64,000 nucleotides of DNA from Bryobacterales bacterium (GTDB lineage: Bacteria > Acidobacteriota > Terriglobia > Bryobacterales > Bryobacteraceae), in assembly GCA_020846745.1 (NCBI GenBank), contig JADLDI010000071.1:62001-126000 (forward strand), written 5' to 3'. Both the position numbers and the translations under genes were made by a program. The notes beneath the pieces were generated by a model that saw only the letters and a list, made by a program, of their open reading frames with translations, was not told the origin of the DNA and searched no databases. Positions 1-8,673 of the stretch are shown piece after piece (position 1 is the stretch's first letter; each line of letters opens with the position of its first letter).

Positions 1-157
1 CTTTTGCCTTCGCCGTATAGTGCGGCTGCAGCACGCCACCCTGCGACTCCCGCGCCATCGCATGCAACAGCGCCAGCCCGCCGAACCCGTTCGCCGCCCG
101 GCACAGCATCTCACGCCGCGATAACAATCCCCGCCGGTGACTCAACTTACCGGACAT
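1..157 (-). CDS. DUF1501 family protein (N-terminal fragment, runs off window)
   Basis: Only the first 52 codons are inside the window. Reading the minus strand from an ATG at 157 gives [12 protein letters not shown] followed by [18 protein letters not shown], which is the characteristic beginning of DUF1501 proteins: an arginine pair and hydrophobic stretch resembling a Tat signal. The start overlaps the last 11 bases of the upstream PSD1 gene, so the two are very probably cotranscribed and translationally coupled. PSCyt/PSD1 and DUF1501 genes are usual neighbours in Planctomycetes and in Solibacter-like Acidobacteria. Their biochemical function is not established; export to the periplasm is inferred. 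The ATG at 157 was preferred to the TTG at 145 because of the overlap and the extra N-terminal residues. Confidence 0.8.
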   Translation of the reverse strand, partial: MSGKLSHRRGLLSRREMLCRAANGFGGLALLHAMARESQGGVLQPHYTAKAK

Positions 158-2840
158 ACAGGAACTCCGCTGAATTCAATAACACGTGTGCTAACTCCGC
201 CCAACTCCGCCTTGAGGCAAACTCCAGTGTCTCGCGCTTCTCCCACTCCTCGGGCGACCGCGCAAATGCCTGCCGGTACATCGCCTCCAGCCTCGCGCCA
301 GGCTCCGGGATCTCGCCCGATACCTTGTCGGCCCAAATCCGCGCCTGCTCCGCGACAAACTCGTTGTTTAGCATCAGCAGCGCCTGCGACGGCACGGTTG
401 ACGAGCCTCGCGTCCCGATCGTCGAAATCGGCAGTGGATAATCGAACGCCAGAAACATCGGCGTAAGGAAATTCCGCCGCACCTGTATATACAAACTGCG
501 CCGCCCGCCGCCGTCCAGCGGACCCGTCTTCGGCTTCCCGCGCCCGTCCTGATACTTCGAGATATACGGCGCCACACTGGGTCCATACAACGTTGCGTCC
601 AGCCGGCCCGACACCGTCAGGATCGAATCGCGAATCGCTTCCGCCTCCAAGCGCCGAACCGGGAAATGATGTAGTAACTCATTCCTCGGATCGGCTTCGG
701 CCGCATGCTTATCCGCAATCGAACTCATGCGGTAAGCCGCCGAAAGCACGATCTCACGATGCAGCCACTTGACCGACCCGTTGTTCTTCAGCAACCCCGC
801 CGCCAGATAGTCGAGTAACTCCGGATGCGACGGCCGCTCGCCTGTTTGCCCGAAGTTATCGGTGGTCCGCACCAATCCGTACCCGAAATGGTGCTTCCAC
901 ACGCGGTTCACCAGCACCCTTGCCGCCAGCGGCGATGCCGCGGTCTTCTCCGCCACCTCCAACCGGCCTGACCCGTGCTCCACCGGCGAGCCATCCGCAA
1001 TCACACGCAGAAATCCGCGCGCCACCGGTTCCCCCAGATTCTTGTGGTTCCCACGCACGTGCAACTTCACGTCATGCGGATCCTCATCGAAGGAAATCAT
1101 GCCCCACGTCGATGGCGGAATCTCCCCCTCGGCCAGTTTCAACTCCACCGCACCCGCTGCCCCAGCCTCTTCCGCCGGCGGCTTCTCGTTATCCGAAAAG
1201 ATGATCTTGTCCACCGCGATCCACCCCTTCGGATCGCGATCGACTAACTCGAAGTAGCAACTCCGGCCGATCTCCTTCGTCATCCTTGCCGATCGCCACG
1301 CGAACCCTGGCTTGCCCGTTGGAAACAGGTGCGCACTCTTGTGATCGTCCGCCACAACCGTCAACCGCGTTCCCGCCTTTTCGCGATCCGCGGCCGATCC
1401 CGCCAGCCGCACGTGTACCCACAGTTTAGGCATGCGGAACTTCTTCGATGTCACGGACCCAACCACTCCCGCCGTCCCGTACCCCAGCGACGAAGCGAAC
1501 CCCGGCTCCCATTGCTTGCGGAACGCCTCGCCCGTTCCGTACCACTCTGCCTGCGACGTGAAGTCTTCGAATACGACGTCGCCCTCCCGCAACTTCACTT
1601 CCGCCGCCGGACCGAGTTTCGGCTGAGCCTGCATCTTGCGAACCCGCTCATGCGCTGCCGTGATCGCGGCGGCCCGTTCCGGCGAATCGATCACTGCTTC
1701 GCGGACGTTGGTTGAATTGAGCACACCCGCCAGCGCGTAGTAATCGCGTGTCGGAATCGGGTCGAACTTATGGTCGTGACACCGCGCGCATGCCACCGTC
1801 AGCCCGAGGAAGGTCTTGCCCAGCACATCAATCTGGTTATCCACTGTGTCGGCCCGCGACTTCACGGAGTCGGTAGCGCTGTTCAGCACCTCGCCGAACC
1901 AGTACATCGAAGTCCCCAGCGGCGACTCCAAATGCGCCCCGTCCTTTGATACGCGCGGATTCGGCAACAGGTCGCCCGCCAGATGCTCTTTAATCAACTG
2001 TGGATACGGAACGTCTTCATTGAACGCCCGGATCACGTAGTCCCGATACCGCCACGCGTCCAGTTTGTCGTTGTCGAACTCGTGGCCGTTTGTTTCGGCG
2101 AACCGAACCAGGTCCAGCCAGTGCCGCGCCCACCGCTCGCCGTAATGCGGTGACGCCAGCAACCGTTCCACCACCGCTTCATACGCGTGGTCCGACCGGT
2201 CCCCCACAAACGCATCCAGTTCCGCCGGCGCCGGCGGCAATCCGGTCAGGTCGAACGTCACCCGGCGCAGCCAAACATTCCGCGCCGCCTCGCTCGAAGG
2301 CGAAAGTCCCTTCGCCTCCAGTCGAGCCAGCAGATACCGGTCCACGGCCGTGCGCGCCCAAGCCGTTTTCTTCACCGCTGCCGGATCAACAACCCGCAAC
2401 GGTTGAAATGCCCAGAATCGCCGCCCCAATATCGGGTCCGAAAGCCGGTTCGCGGCCTGCGCTGACACCGGTTGCTCGGGCCGCGGATCGTGGGCCCCCG
2501 CCTCGATCCACTGCCGGAACGCCGCGATCTCCGCATCCGATAACTTCCCCGCCGGCGGCATCCGCAGGTCCAGATTCGTATAACTGATGGCCGTGAATAA
2601 TTTCGAACCCGCAACATTCCCAGGTGAAACTACTGAGCGCAGCCCGGTCCGCTGGTCTAGACGCAGGTTCCCCCGCGCAGGCTTCGCCCCAGGCCCGTGA
2701 CATCCATAACAGCGTGCCGCCAATACCGGCCGGATCTGCTTCTCAAAAAACTCTTCCGCACCCGTCTGGGCTGCGAGCGCTTTTACCACAAGCAAAGACA
2801 CTACAAGCGACGTGGTTAGCGGCAGGCGCATTGTTTGCAT
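147..2840 (-). CDS. Planctomycete-type cytochrome protein, PSCyt1-DUF1549-DUF1553 (PSD1)
   Basis: This 897-residue exported protein starts with a signal peptide (hydrophobic residues about 6-23, AxA-like site before QTGAEE). A single CYGCH haem-binding motif follows near residue 43, within the PSCyt1 domain ([14 protein letters not shown]). The DUF1549 region (residues about 160-370) includes a second haem motif, CARCHDHK. A jelly-roll-like middle section comes next, and the DUF1553 domain closes the protein ([13 protein letters not shown] and later LLMLNNEFV). Such proteins are presumed periplasmic electron-transfer or sugar-linked oxidoreductase components, commonly paired with DUF1501, which indeed overlaps its 3' end. 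The family's reaction is unknown. Length and domain order match the family, so I consider it intact. Confidence 0.88.
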   Translation of the reverse strand: MQTMRLPLTTSLVVSLLVVKALAAQTGAEEFFEKQIRPVLAARCYGCHGPGAKPARGNLRLDQRTGLRSVVSPGNVAGSKLFTAISYTNLDLRMPPAGKLSDAEIAAFRQWIEAGAHDPRPEQPVSAQAANRLSDPILGRRFWAFQPLRVVDPAAVKKTAWARTAVDRYLLARLEAKGLSPSSEAARNVWLRRVTFDLTGLPPAPAELDAFVGDRSDHAYEAVVERLLASPHYGERWARHWLDLVRFAETNGHEFDNDKLDAWRYRDYVIRAFNEDVPYPQLIKEHLAGDLLPNPRVSKDGAHLESPLGTSMYWFGEVLNSATDSVKSRADTVDNQIDVLGKTFLGLTVACARCHDHKFDPIPTRDYYALAGVLNSTNVREAVIDSPERAAAITAAHERVRKMQAQPKLGPAAEVKLREGDVVFEDFTSQAEWYGTGEAFRKQWEPGFASSLGYGTAGVVGSVTSKKFRMPKLWVHVRLAGSAADREKAGTRLTVVADDHKSAHLFPTGKPGFAWRSARMTKEIGRSCYFELVDRDPKGWIAVDKIIFSDNEKPPAEEAGAAGAVELKLAEGEIPPSTWGMISFDEDPHDVKLHVRGNHKNLGEPVARGFLRVIADGSPVEHGSGRLEVAEKTAASPLAARVLVNRVWKHHFGYGLVRTTDNFGQTGERPSHPELLDYLAAGLLKNNGSVKWLHREIVLSAAYRMSSIADKHAAEADPRNELLHHFPVRRLEAEAIRDSILTVSGRLDATLYGPSVAPYISKYQDGRGKPKTGPLDGGGRRSLYIQVRRNFLTPMFLAFDYPLPISTIGTRGSSTVPSQALLMLNNEFVAEQARIWADKVSGEIPEPGARLEAMYRQAFARSPEEWEKRETLEFASRRSWAELAHVLLNSAEFLYVR

Positions 2841-2911
2841 GATATCGTTCCGTCCGCCCCTGGTGCTGACCCGGCCTGTACCGCTGTTGTAGACTGGCGC
2901 GAAGACACCCT

Positions 2912-3409
2912 ATGGTACTTACCAAACAAGACCTGATCTCCTGCCTGCAAAACGAGGTGCGCATCCTCGTTCATCTCTGCGGCAAAGTGAAGCCCGAAAT
3001 GCTCGATTACCGGCCCACCCCGAAACAGCGCAGCACCGTCGAATTGCTGCGTTATCTCACTGTAATGGGTCCGGTACTTGTCAAATCGATCCAAGCGGGC
3101 AAGTTCCTGGACGAAGAATGGGATGCCGGCGAAGCGGCGGCCGCCGGCATGGACCTGGACGGCCTCATCAAGTCCTTCGAATCGCAATCGGCTGTCTATG
3201 AGTCGGCGATCAATGACCTCACCGACGACGATTTCCAGGCTGAAATTGAAATGTTCGGCCGGAAAGCCAAGCGCGGACGGCTGTTCGTGAATTTCGTCGT
3301 TTGCGGTCACGCAGCCTACCGTACCCAGCTCTTCTGTTACCTCAAAGCTTGCGGTCGCGATGAGCTGAACACCATGAATCTGTGGGTCGGCATCGATGCC
3401 GCCATGTAA
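2912..3409 (+). CDS. DinB-like four-helix protein
   Basis: The 165-residue product is mostly helical and resembles the DinB/YfiT-like superfamily: an N-terminal helix with LVHLCGKV, then LDYRPTPKQRSTVELLRYL, which is the typical turn between helices 1 and 2, and a final helix GHAAYRTQLFCYLKAC. DinB-like proteins are small metal-binding bundles, some of which act as thiol-dependent S-transferases; a substrate cannot be deduced here. The gene stands alone, divergent from the PSD1 gene across 71 bases. No convincing Shine-Dalgarno precedes the ATG; the ATG was kept because it opens the conserved first helix. Confidence 0.7.
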   Translation: MVLTKQDLISCLQNEVRILVHLCGKVKPEMLDYRPTPKQRSTVELLRYLTVMGPVLVKSIQAGKFLDEEWDAGEAAAAGMDLDGLIKSFESQSAVYESAINDLTDDDFQAEIEMFGRKAKRGRLFVNFVVCGHAAYRTQLFCYLKACGRDELNTMNLWVGIDAAM

Positions 3410-3475
3410 AGCTAAGTTCAGTTAGCTTAGACCGCGGCTGAAGTAACGAAATGCACGCCATGCCGCGCATGGTGT
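3409..3475. repeat. Two short hairpins in the intergenic region after the DinB-like gene
   Basis: AAGCTAA at 3409-3415 and TTAGCTT at 3422-3428 form a 7-bp stem starting at the DinB-like stop codon. A second, stronger stem pairs 3455-3463 with 3467-3475 (core CCATGC/GCATGG with a three-base loop and one G-U pair). Neither is followed by a T run, so a classical intrinsic terminator is not supported. The remainder of 3410-3578 shows nothing I can name. Confidence 0.35.
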
Positions 3476-3578
3476 TGCCTAATCCGCTGTATGTACCCAC
3501 GTTTGCGTGCATACCTCGGAGCGCCGCATTTCCGGCATTTGAAACACTCACCTGTTCTCTGCCGCTCTAACCCGGCAG

Positions 3579-4613
3579 ATGGAATCAGAACCTATCAATC
3601 GACGTACAATCCTGTCCGGGGCCGCTTCAGCCTCTTTTCTGGCTCACTCGGCTCCGGCGTCCCCCGACTCCAAGGTCCAATACCGTGATCTCGGGAGGAC
3701 CGGCCAAAAGGTCTCGTGCCTGGGTCTGGGCGGTTCGCACATCGGGAAACAGAAGCTTTCCGATGACGAAGCCGTTCGTCTCATCCGCCAGGCGCTCGAC
3801 CGCGGATTGAACTTCCTCGATAACTCCTGGGATTACAACAACGGACGTAGCGAAACGCTCATGGGGAAAGCGCTGCGGGATGGCTACCGCGCAAAGGCGT
3901 TTCTAATGACGAAATTCGATGGCCGCACTGCCGAATCGGCCACCCAACAGATTGACCAATCGCTTCGCCGGCTGCAGACAGACCATGTCGATCTTCTTCA
4001 ATTACACGAAGTGATCCGCTTTGAGGATGTGGACCGATTCTTTGGCCAAGGCGGCGCCGTAGAGGCATTGACTCAGGCGCGTAAGGGCGGCAAGACACGA
4101 TATATCGGGTTTACCGGACACAAAGATCCGCATGTCTTTCTATACATGCTGGAACTAACCCGTAAGCACAATTTCCAGTTCGACACTATTCAGATGCCGC
4201 TTAATGTTATGGATGCCCATTACCGCAGCTTTCAAAAGCTGGTGCTGCCCGAAGCCCAGAAACTCGGGTTAGGCATCCTCGGCATGAAAAGCATGGGATC
4301 GGGCGTAATCCTCAAAAGTAATACCGTTACCGCCGATGAATGCCTGCGCTACGCGCTCACCTTGCCTACCTCGGTCGTCATTACAGGTATCGACAGCCAG
4401 CAGGTGCTCGATCAGGCGATTCACATCGCCGGCACCTTTCAGCCGATGCAGTCTAAGGAGGTTTCGGCCCTGCTCGCGCGAACCGCCAAGGCCGCGTCTG
4501 CTGGTGAGTTTGAGCTTTTTAAGACCTCGTCGCACTTCGACTCAACCGCGCAACATCCGGAATGGTTGGGGGGAGAACTTCCGCGAGCGAAACAACTGGG
4601 GAGCGATGCCTGA
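3579..4613 (+). CDS. Aldo/keto reductase, exported
   Basis: This 344-residue NAD(P)H-dependent oxidoreductase has a TIM-barrel aldo/keto reductase domain beginning at VQYRDLGRTGQKVSCLGLGG. The catalytic tetrad is visible: Asp and Tyr in LDNSWDYNNG, Lys in FLMTKFDG, His in LLQLHEV. The N-terminus (EPINRRTILSGAASASFL) looks like a Tat-type signal with a twin arginine, which suggests cofactor-loaded export, common for such reductases in Acidobacteriota and Planctomycetes. The substrate is unknown. The gene is isolated, ends close to a terminator that serves the convergent membrane-protein gene, and has an ATG without a strong ribosome binding site. Confidence 0.85.
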   Translation: MESEPINRRTILSGAASASFLAHSAPASPDSKVQYRDLGRTGQKVSCLGLGGSHIGKQKLSDDEAVRLIRQALDRGLNFLDNSWDYNNGRSETLMGKALRDGYRAKAFLMTKFDGRTAESATQQIDQSLRRLQTDHVDLLQLHEVIRFEDVDRFFGQGGAVEALTQARKGGKTRYIGFTGHKDPHVFLYMLELTRKHNFQFDTIQMPLNVMDAHYRSFQKLVLPEAQKLGLGILGMKSMGSGVILKSNTVTADECLRYALTLPTSVVITGIDSQQVLDQAIHIAGTFQPMQSKEVSALLARTAKAASAGEFELFKTSSHFDSTAQHPEWLGGELPRAKQLGSDA

Positions 4614-4616
4614 ACC

Positions 4617-4656
4617 AAAAAAAGGCCGGAACGCCATTGGGGAGAGCGTTCCGGCC
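4617..4656 (-). terminator. Intrinsic terminator for the minus-strand membrane protein gene
   Basis: A perfect 11-bp stem, GGCCGGAACGC at 4624-4634 with GCGTTCCGGCC at 4646-4656, is flanked by seven A on the plus strand (4617-4623). Read on the minus strand this is a GC-rich hairpin followed directly by seven T, seven bases past the stop codon at 4663. Confidence 0.9.
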
Positions 4657-4662
4657 TGCACG

Positions 4663-5346
4663 TTACCTCTGCGCCGGGGAAAGGCGCAGCGTCATGAAGT
4701 CGTAGAAGGCGAACAGGCTGTAGAGCATCGGGAACGCTGTCACTGTCAGCGCCCAGCCCAAACCGCCGGTTATACTGATTAGTCCCGCCGCGATAACTGA
4801 GCCAATCAAGTAATACGGGAAGGCCCAAACGTTATATTGGCGATACACCTTCGTTAGCGGCTGTTCCTGCACGAAGCAGAGTACGATCGCGACCAGCGTG
4901 GAATTTACGCCGAACAGGATCGTCACAGCCAAAGCTGTAAACGCGAGCACGGAAGAACTCAGTGCGTTCCCCAACGCCGCGTGCGTGATGAGATAAGTGG
5001 CGCTCGCGGCGATCATCAGCACGCTTACGCTAAAGGCAACCTGAATCGGCGCGAATTTGTGCTTAGGCCGCCAAAGGCACTGCACAGCCGCGCTGGCTCC
5101 GGCGATAAGGATCGTTTCGGGCCCGCTCAACTGCGCGCAAGCCGCGAGGACGAACACAAACGATCCGGTGATGGTTCCGGCCAATCCGGGCAGTGGGACC
5201 TTGAGGGTCGCGACTGCGAGACCGAATGCCATATAGGTCAACAAGAGGGGGAGGTTTCCGATGTGCAGGGATGCGAGCGCATGCACCAGTACCAGCAGTC
5301 CCGCTGCACTGACGCATGAAGCATATACCATAGCTGACTTCGGCAT
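4663..5346 (-). CDS. Multi-pass membrane protein resembling an output-less sensor (MASE-like) domain
   Basis: The 227-residue product has about six to seven hydrophobic segments and almost nothing outside the membrane. The pattern VATLKVPLPGLAGTITGSF, then LSGPETILIAG, then AVQCLWRPK, matches my memory of the N-terminal membrane sensor domain of acidobacterial GGDEF and HD-GYP proteins, where it precedes a cytoplasmic output module. Here the protein stops right after the last membrane helix (TLRLSPAQR), so there is no output domain. It lies 36 bases downstream of the subtilase gene on the same strand, has a good AAAGGA ribosome binding site, and ends at a strong terminator, so the two genes may form one transcript. 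Function unknown. Confidence 0.7.
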   Translation of the reverse strand: MPKSAMVYASCVSAAGLLVLVHALASLHIGNLPLLLTYMAFGLAVATLKVPLPGLAGTITGSFVFVLAACAQLSGPETILIAGASAAVQCLWRPKHKFAPIQVAFSVSVLMIAASATYLITHAALGNALSSSVLAFTALAVTILFGVNSTLVAIVLCFVQEQPLTKVYRQYNVWAFPYYLIGSVIAAGLISITGGLGWALTVTAFPMLYSLFAFYDFMTLRLSPAQR

Positions 5347-5382
5347 TACGTTATCCTTTTCCTAACCCAAATACCGAGTCTG

Positions 5383-7050
5383 TTAGTTTTCACCTACGAT
5401 CGCACTCTGGCTGACGGGAGCATTGGAGCCCCACACCACATTCGAACCCCACACTACGTTAGATGCGGCAGTGCTCGAAGAGCCCCACACCACATTCGAA
5501 CCCCACACCACATTGGAGCCCCACACAACGTTTGAACCCCACACCACGTTCGAGCCCCACACTACGTTCGAACCCCACACCACATTGTTCGCCATCACAA
5601 GCGAAGCGGTCTCGGTGTCCGGATTGAAGACAACCGTCGGAGAGGCGGATGACGCTGTGACGGGAATGATGTCGGTGGAATTCAACGCCGACCAGATATC
5701 CAGGTAACCCGCGCCGACGGCAAACAGGTCGTAATTGTTCACGAAGACTTCGCCGGTCGTCTCATCAACGGTCGTACTAGACGTCGGGAATGATTTGGTT
5801 GCGGTCCGCATCAGCCGTGCCTTCACCTGGTCGGGTGTAAGGGCGGGTGTTTTCTGCAGCAGGAGTGTAGCGGCGGCGCTCACAACCGGCGCGGCCATAC
5901 TGGTGCCGCTCAGCTTCAGGTAACTGTTTGAGTTGGAGTTGTCGCCATCCGTACGGTAATAACTCTTCGGTACGCGGTTCTGCGAATAGTTGATACCCAG
6001 TTTCGCGTTCGGCGCCATCGTCGCCACGATCCGGTTTCCAGGAGCCATCAGGTCCGGTTTGGCAATGTGGTCGATCAGGCTCGGCCCTTTCGAGGAGTAG
6101 CTCGCGATCTCATCGTCCGCCCGCGACACGGTTCCATTCGATTTCATCGAACCCACTGTGATCACATACGGATCGTTCGCGGGCGAATTGATCGTCGCGT
6201 AACCTTTCGTGCCGAATGAGTTATCGCGGCCGTTATTACCAGCCGCCACGATGACAACGATGCCCGCTCGCCACGCCGATTCCACGGCTTGGCACAGCGG
6301 ATCGGATACATAGGATTCCTGAACCGGCCTACCAAGAGAAAGGTTGAGAACGCGGATGTTGTAAGTCTGCTTTAGCTGAATCGCGCGGTCGATGGCTTGG
6401 ATAATTGCCGCATCGGTGCCGGATCCGTTATCGTCCAACACCTTGAAATTGATCAGGTTGGCTTTCGGTGCTATCCCCGCAAGCTTCCGTGTGCAGGTTC
6501 CGCATGTCGAATCGGTACCTTGCCCGGCGATGATGCCGGCCACGTGTGTTCCGTGCCCATACGCATCCGTAGTCGTGCCGCCCACGAACGATTCGCTGTA
6601 GACGATGCGGCCCGCCAGATCGCCCACCGGTGCAATGCCGCTATCCAGGATGGCAACGCCCACACCCGCTCCATCCAAACCGTACGACCGGGCGATGTCC
6701 GCCGCTGTAGTTACCGTGGTCGTGTCGATCGTCCGGTTCACTTTGCGGTTCGGAGTGACGTACGTGATGTCGTCGAGATCTTCGAGCTTCGCTACTAGTT
6801 CCGGCGGCAGGCTCAGCGTGGCGGCGGAGACGCTCTTGTGCGTCTTTTTGATCTTCAGGCCAAAATCTTTTACCAGCTTGTCGAACGCTTTGTGCGCGGC
6901 AGCGTCCTTGAACTGGATGATCACTTCAATGGAGCTCGAACCCGTGGCGAGTTTCTTCAAGTCGTTTGAAACCTTGGGTGGTGGCGCCGCTGCGGCGGTG
7001 TTGATACTTAGCGCGCTCAGCAGGGCGAAAATTGTAAGAGTGCCTTTCAT
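5383..7050 (-). CDS. Secreted subtilisin-like serine protease with NVVWGS repeat tail
   Basis: This 555-residue S8 peptidase comprises a signal peptide (1-22), an inhibitor-I9-like propeptide (about 40-103), and a catalytic domain with Asp136 (AILDSG), His166 (GHGTHVAG), oxyanion Asn272 (AAGNNG) and Ser384 (GTSMAAP). A linker follows, and then a C-terminal tail of eight NVVWGS hexapeptides at residues 489-542. A Cys pair lies at about 183-186 (CGTC). I start at the ATG at 7050: it opens a proper signal peptide and is preceded by GGAAG, whereas the longer frame to 7191 adds a charged non-signal leader. The tail may anchor, multimerise or be processed; nothing is known to me. The membrane protein gene at 4663-5346 follows after 36 bases. 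Confidence 0.92.
   Translation of the reverse strand: MKGTLTIFALLSALSINTAAAAPPPKVSNDLKKLATGSSSIEVIIQFKDAAAHKAFDKLVKDFGLKIKKTHKSVSAATLSLPPELVAKLEDLDDITYVTPNRKVNRTIDTTTVTTAADIARSYGLDGAGVGVAILDSGIAPVGDLAGRIVYSESFVGGTTTDAYGHGTHVAGIIAGQGTDSTCGTCTRKLAGIAPKANLINFKVLDDNGSGTDAAIIQAIDRAIQLKQTYNIRVLNLSLGRPVQESYVSDPLCQAVESAWRAGIVVIVAAGNNGRDNSFGTKGYATINSPANDPYVITVGSMKSNGTVSRADDEIASYSSKGPSLIDHIAKPDLMAPGNRIVATMAPNAKLGINYSQNRVPKSYYRTDGDNSNSNSYLKLSGTSMAAPVVSAAATLLLQKTPALTPDQVKARLMRTATKSFPTSSTTVDETTGEVFVNNYDLFAVGAGYLDIWSALNSTDIIPVTASSASPTVVFNPDTETASLVMANNVVWGSNVVWGSNVVWGSNVVWGSNVVWGSNVVWGSSSTAASNVVWGSNVVWGSNAPVSQSAIVGEN
5425..5586 (-). repeat. 18-bp coding tandem repeats (NVVWGS x8)
   Basis: Six consecutive 18-bp units, an 18-bp divergent spacer encoding SSTAAS, and two more units. 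The units differ from each other mainly at synonymous positions (for example GAACCCC against GAGCCCC on the plus strand), so the peptide is conserved more strictly than the DNA. Confidence 0.95.
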
Positions 7051-7184
7051 TTCGTTCTTCCTTCCCAAACAGATCAGGTGGCACTTGCATAAGTGCAGGG
7101 CAAGTTCCACTCGGTAAAGTATTGAAAATGAAAGGTTTCTATTCGACGCAGGCATCCGTTTTCGTGACAGAGTGTCTGCCCTGC

Positions 7185-7242
7185 CGGACACTTTGTCCGA
7201 TCTTGGCCTTATGTCTGCCTTTTATCTGCCGTTTATCTGATA
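7185..7242. promoter_or_regulatory. Inverted repeat and 11-bp direct repeats between divergent protease and DHS-like genes
   Basis: The 307-base divergent spacer 7051-7357 contains a perfect inverted repeat, CGGACA at 7185-7190 and TGTCCG at 7194-7199. Three head-to-tail 11-mers follow, beginning at 7210, 7221 and 7232, with the shared core TCTGCC (the third has TCTGAT). One-turn spacing is typical of response-regulator or OmpR-like direct repeats. No clear -35/-10 pair could be assigned for either gene. Regulatory meaning is inferred. Confidence 0.4.
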
Positions 7243-7357
7243 GACGCCGCCGGTCCCATTCCTGTGATGGAACCGAGCGCTCAACTCCTCGGGATCGCTT
7301 CGCGAAAGTTCGACCACACATGCCCTTCGAGCCGCATGCGCTACGCTCGAAAAAGGA

Positions 7358-8596
7358 ATGAGCCAACAGCAGCAATACCAACCGCACGCGCGGGCCGTGC
7401 GCGTTAAGCGCGTCGACGAATGCGGATCTCTTCACGAACTGTTTCAACACTGCCTCCCGGCTTTTGGCGGCGCTTTTCTCCGCCGCGTGTATACGATCCT
7501 CGACACGGCCATCGGAGCCGGCTGCCCCGTCACGCTGTCCATCGCCGGTCCCGTCACCGTTTCAGGCCAGCACCAGGCCTGGCTGATCCCACTGCTTGAA
7601 ACCGGCTGGGTTGCCTATTTGAGCACCACCGATGCCGTCTGCTATCACGACGGGCATCGGAGCCTGGCGGGTTTCGAACGTGGCTGCGTACATGAGGTCC
7701 CGATTTTCACCGACGACGCCAAACTCCGAGATGAAGGCACCATTCGCGTCACCGACATGGCGTTCCCCGAACAGGTGCTGCTCGATCAGGACCGCTTTAT
7801 TTCCGCCATCCTGCGCGAACCCGACTTCCAGAAGAAAATGACCGGCACCGAGATGCGCTACCTGCTCGGCGCCCGCTATGCGGCCCAGGAGAAACGCACC
7901 GGCGTCGCGCCCGGTCTGCTCTCCACCTGCCACCGCCTTGCCATCCCCGTCTTCGTCGGCGCTCCGCCTGATGGCAGTGTGTTCCTCAACTCCATGAAGC
8001 TCTGGGCGATGAAGGAAACCGGCATGGTCGACGGCTACAACTTCGAACTCGACCTGCATGCAGAAGTCTTCGAAGCCTGCGCTTACCACCGCTGGGGCCT
8101 GTTTGAAAGCGACGCCCGCGCCTTGGCCACGCTAATCCTGGGCGGAGGCGTCCCCAAGAACTACAACCTGCAGCCCGAACCGGCGCTTGGCCAGATTCTG
8201 GGCTTGCCGAACGTTCGCGGCTATAACTTTGACGTCCAGATTGTGACCGCGCCTGTTACCGACGGGTCGCTCTCCTCCTGCTTCCCCGCCGAGGCCGTCA
8301 CCTGGGGCAAGGTCGACAAAGATACCTACACGCAAACAACAGAGAGTCTGCAATCCGATTACTCACTCGTGATGCCGTTCGTGGTGAAAGCGCTGCTCGA
8401 TAACCGCAAGCGCTATGAGACGCTTGCCGCCGAGATCGGCCCGGAGAAATTGTTCACCGAGCAGCCAAAGGCGCGAGGCTACCTGCGCTCGCACGAAGGA
8501 TACCGCCTGTTCGAGAAACGAACCGAATTAACGGCTACTCTAAAAAACGCGGTTAGGGCCAACAAGGATTGGCTGCTCGAAAGTATCCGGTATTAG
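7358..8596 (+). CDS. Deoxyhypusine synthase-like protein
   Basis: The 412-residue protein belongs to the deoxyhypusine synthase family, NAD-dependent enzymes that transfer the aminobutyl group of spermidine. In eukaryotes and archaea the acceptor is a lysine of eIF5A; bacterial relatives are thought to act in polyamine metabolism (homospermidine-synthase-like), because bacteria lack eIF5A. Seen here: the DGS motifs and the segment EAVTWGKVD, whose Lys318 aligns with the lysine that carries the enzyme-imine intermediate in human DHS. The family core runs from about residue 40 to 370, with a C-terminal extension. An AAGGA sits almost against the ATG. No polyamine genes are adjacent, so the acceptor stays open. 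Confidence 0.82.
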   Translation: MSQQQQYQPHARAVRVKRVDECGSLHELFQHCLPAFGGAFLRRVYTILDTAIGAGCPVTLSIAGPVTVSGQHQAWLIPLLETGWVAYLSTTDAVCYHDGHRSLAGFERGCVHEVPIFTDDAKLRDEGTIRVTDMAFPEQVLLDQDRFISAILREPDFQKKMTGTEMRYLLGARYAAQEKRTGVAPGLLSTCHRLAIPVFVGAPPDGSVFLNSMKLWAMKETGMVDGYNFELDLHAEVFEACAYHRWGLFESDARALATLILGGGVPKNYNLQPEPALGQILGLPNVRGYNFDVQIVTAPVTDGSLSSCFPAEAVTWGKVDKDTYTQTTESLQSDYSLVMPFVVKALLDNRKRYETLAAEIGPEKLFTEQPKARGYLRSHEGYRLFEKRTELTATLKNAVRANKDWLLESIRY

Positions 8597-8633
8597 CCCG
8601 TTATGGGTAGGATTCCGCCACAGCCATTCTGGC

Positions 8634-8654
8634 TTCTGACTCTTGACTCCTGAC
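8634..8654. repeat. Three heptamer repeats after the DHS-like gene
   Basis: TTCTGAC, TCTTGAC and TCCTGAC follow each other without gaps in the 77-base spacer between the convergent DHS-like and rpoD genes. Short YTGAC-type heptads of this kind look like slippage-generated spacer sequence; no function is evident. Confidence 0.6.
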
Positions 8655-8673
8655 TTCCATGTCCCGAAGCGGA

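Noticed and set aside
5425..5586. CRISPR array
   Set aside because: The evenly spaced repeats are contiguous, in frame and encode NVVWGS; there are no spacers.
7051..7191. Longer N-terminus for the subtilase
   Set aside because: Adds a 47-residue charged and Cys-containing leader ahead of a complete signal peptide.
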